Notes under the pieces: model-generated
Seen by the model: the letters and a program-made list of their open reading frames with translations, nothing else
Databases searched by the model: none
Told to the model about the DNA's origin: nothing
In this document: in pieces, positions 13,353 to 14,326 of the stretch
Position numbering within the stretch: position 1 is the stretch's first letter
Layout of the letters: each line of letters starts with the position of its first letter
Translations under genes and position numbers: made by a program
Assembly (NCBI GenBank): GCA_916720015.1
Contig: CAKAPZ010000012.1
Span: 1-14,326 of the forward strand
Reading direction: 5' to 3'
Source: an uncultured Atopobium sp.
GTDB lineage: Bacteria > Actinomycetota > Coriobacteriia > Coriobacteriales > Atopobiaceae
DNA: 14,326 nt

Positions 13353-13385
13353 ACTCCACGGGTTTCTCGCCCGTGGAGTTTCTTG
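13353..13385 (+). terminator. Terminator with the TTTCTCG word as its loop
   Basis: Perfect 10-bp stem ACTCCACGGG / CCCGTGGAGT (13353-13362 with 13370-13379). The 7-nt loop is exactly TTTCTCG, so the top strand reads GGGTTTCTCGCCC. It is followed by TTTCTT. It lies 65 nt after the phosphodiesterase stop. Confidence 0.85.
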
Positions 13386-13410
13386 TGAAAAGTTTCTTAA
13401 GATTGTTGTA

Positions 13411-13431
13411 TGAATATATGTACATATATCA
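13411..13431. promoter_or_regulatory. Palindrome ahead of the metal ATPase, ArsR/SmtB-like operator
   Basis: Contains a perfect 16-bp palindrome ATATATGTACATATAT (13414-13429) flanked by TGA...TCA-like ends. AT-rich dyads of this sort before Zn/Cd ATPase genes are the usual sites of SmtB/CzrA/CadC-type metal-released repressors. A weak promoter overlaps it (TTGTTG 13403-13408, TATATC 13425-13430). The operator role is inferred from symmetry and the gene behind it. Confidence 0.6.
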
Positions 13432-13475
13432 ATTTAAGGAGTAGACTAGGCATAACAACAACCCAAGGAGGAGCT

Positions 13476-14326
13476 ATGAGCTCAAAGACAAAGGTGAAAA
13501 TTGCTCGCATTGTCTGTTCTGCTGTTTTGCTAGGTATTGCTTACGCGGTTGAACACGCATTTGACCTGCAGCTCTGGCAGGCACTGTTGCTTTACCTGTT
13601 GCCTTACGCTGTTGCGGGATACGATGTTGTTCTAGAAGCATGGGAGAGCATCACTGAGGGCGAGTGCTTTAACGAAGACTTGCTCATGACCATTGCTACT
13701 GTTGGTGCCTTGCTCATTGGCTTTGTGCCTAACGGTTCTCCTATGTTTGATGAGGCCGTCTTTGTCATGCTGTTCTTCCAGGTAGGAGAGGTGTTTGAAC
13801 ACCTTGCTTCCGATAACAGCAAGAAATCTATTGCCAAGCTTATGGATATCCGTCCTGACAGCGCAACGGTTGAACGTGACGGACAGCTGCTCACTATCTC
13901 TCCAGAAGAGATTAAGCTGGGAGAGATTATTGTGGTAAAGCCTGGCGATCGCGTCCCGGTGGACGCAGAGATCGTCGAGGGTTCTACCAGCCTTGATACC
14001 GTTGCACTTACTGGTGAGAGTGTGCCTCGTGATGCAACAGTGGGAGACAATATTATCTCAGGCTGTGTAAACCTTTCTGGTGTGGTACGCGCCCGCGTTA
14101 CTCACCTCTATGAAGACTCTACTGCTTCCCGCATCATTAAGCTGGTAGAGAGCTCAAACCAAAACAAGTCCAAGAGCGAGAGTTTTATTCGTCGTTTTTC
14201 TCGCGTGTATACTCCAGCAGTTGTTTACGGTGCTATTGCACTGGCGTTTTTGCCACCACTGCTCTCGGGAGACTTTGTGGGCAATGCGTCCATCTGGATT
14301 GTACGAGCGCTGACCTTCCTCATTGC
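13476..14326 (+). CDS. P1B-type heavy-metal-translocating ATPase, ZntA/CadA-like (partial, 5' part)
   Basis: First 283 residues of a metal-exporting P-type ATPase; the gene continues past the right edge. Seen: short N-terminus, two hydrophobic segments (about 8-50), a third and fourth pair (about 65-100) separated from the actuator domain by the segment FEHLASDNSKKSIAKLMDIRP, the actuator domain with PGDRVPVDAEI and the dephosphorylation motif LTGESVPRD (about 182-190), then RRFSRVYTPAVV leading into the next helices. There is no N-terminal HMA/CxxC metal-binding domain, unlike most ZntA/CadA proteins. AAGGAGG (13465-13471) precedes the start. The metal site (CPC or similar) and phosphorylation DKTGT lie outside, so Zn/Cd/Pb specificity is inferred from overall likeness and the SmtB-like palindrome upstream. 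Confidence 0.9.
   Translation, partial: MSSKTKVKIARIVCSAVLLGIAYAVEHAFDLQLWQALLLYLLPYAVAGYDVVLEAWESITEGECFNEDLLMTIATVGALLIGFVPNGSPMFDEAVFVMLFFQVGEVFEHLASDNSKKSIAKLMDIRPDSATVERDGQLLTISPEEIKLGEIIVVKPGDRVPVDAEIVEGSTSLDTVALTGESVPRDATVGDNIISGCVNLSGVVRARVTHLYEDSTASRIIKLVESSNQNKSKSESFIRRFSRVYTPAVVYGAIALAFLPPLLSGDFVGNASIWIVRALTFLI

Overview
The window reads as a chromosomal segment of a medium-GC bacterium with Gram-positive-type genes: strong purine-rich Shine-Dalgarno sites, a Tat-like lipoprotein, and glycerophosphate-polymer enzymes. The gene mix and style fit Coriobacteriia (the Atopobium/Lancefieldella/Olsenella group), but no rRNA or other marker gene is present, so that placement is an inference of moderate confidence. 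I saw no tRNA, rRNA, CRISPR array, transposase or phage gene.

Layout. (1) Positions 1-1950, minus strand: a Mn/Zn/Fe-type ABC uptake operon with a solute-binding lipoprotein followed by its ATPase, which runs off the left edge. Its promoter lies inside a 9-6-9 palindrome that looks like a metal-repressor operator, and its leader carries a degenerate 15-nt tandem repeat. (2) Positions 2022-3998, plus strand: a two-gene operon of a KduD-like SDR dehydrogenase and a KdgT-family 2-keto-3-deoxygluconate permease, closed by a terminator. (3) Positions 3999-4368: a repeat-rich non-coding island with a 13-bp inverted repeat, three copies of a 24-nt element (two forming a large palindrome), and a terminator for the gene that follows. 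(4) Positions 4415-5312, minus strand: an AraC-family regulator convergent with the permease operon and a candidate regulator of it. (5) Positions 5677-9979, plus strand: two overlapping envelope genes. One is a YidC/Oxa1-like membrane domain fused to a CDP-glycerol glycerophosphotransferase domain; the other is a polytopic alkaline-phosphatase-superfamily (LtaS/sulfatase-like) protein. (6) Positions 10033-11739, minus strand: a protein with a LOTUS/OST-HTH-like N-terminus, a long acidic Pro/Glu linker and an unrecognised C-terminal domain. (7) Positions 11885-13385, plus strand: a membrane-anchored glycerophosphodiester phosphodiesterase. (8) Positions 13411 to the end: an SmtB/ArsR-like palindrome and the 5' part of a P1B heavy-metal ATPase.

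Two themes stand out. Glycerophosphate-polymer metabolism appears in the fused insertase/transferase, the LtaS-like enzyme and the phosphodiesterase, and suggests a locus for a teichoic-acid-like envelope polymer. Metal homeostasis appears at both ends (Mn-type uptake, Zn/Cd-type efflux).

The strongest unexplained signal is a short repeated word. The 10-mer GGGTTTCTCG occurs six times in 14.3 kb (three per strand), and its core TTTCTCG about 18 times, against roughly two expected by chance. Two 10-mers plus a degenerate core follow one gene, another fills the loop of a terminator hairpin, and three lie in genes where all read Glu-Lys-Pro. This is how DNA-uptake or similar genome-wide signal words behave elsewhere, but only a genome-wide count can decide it.
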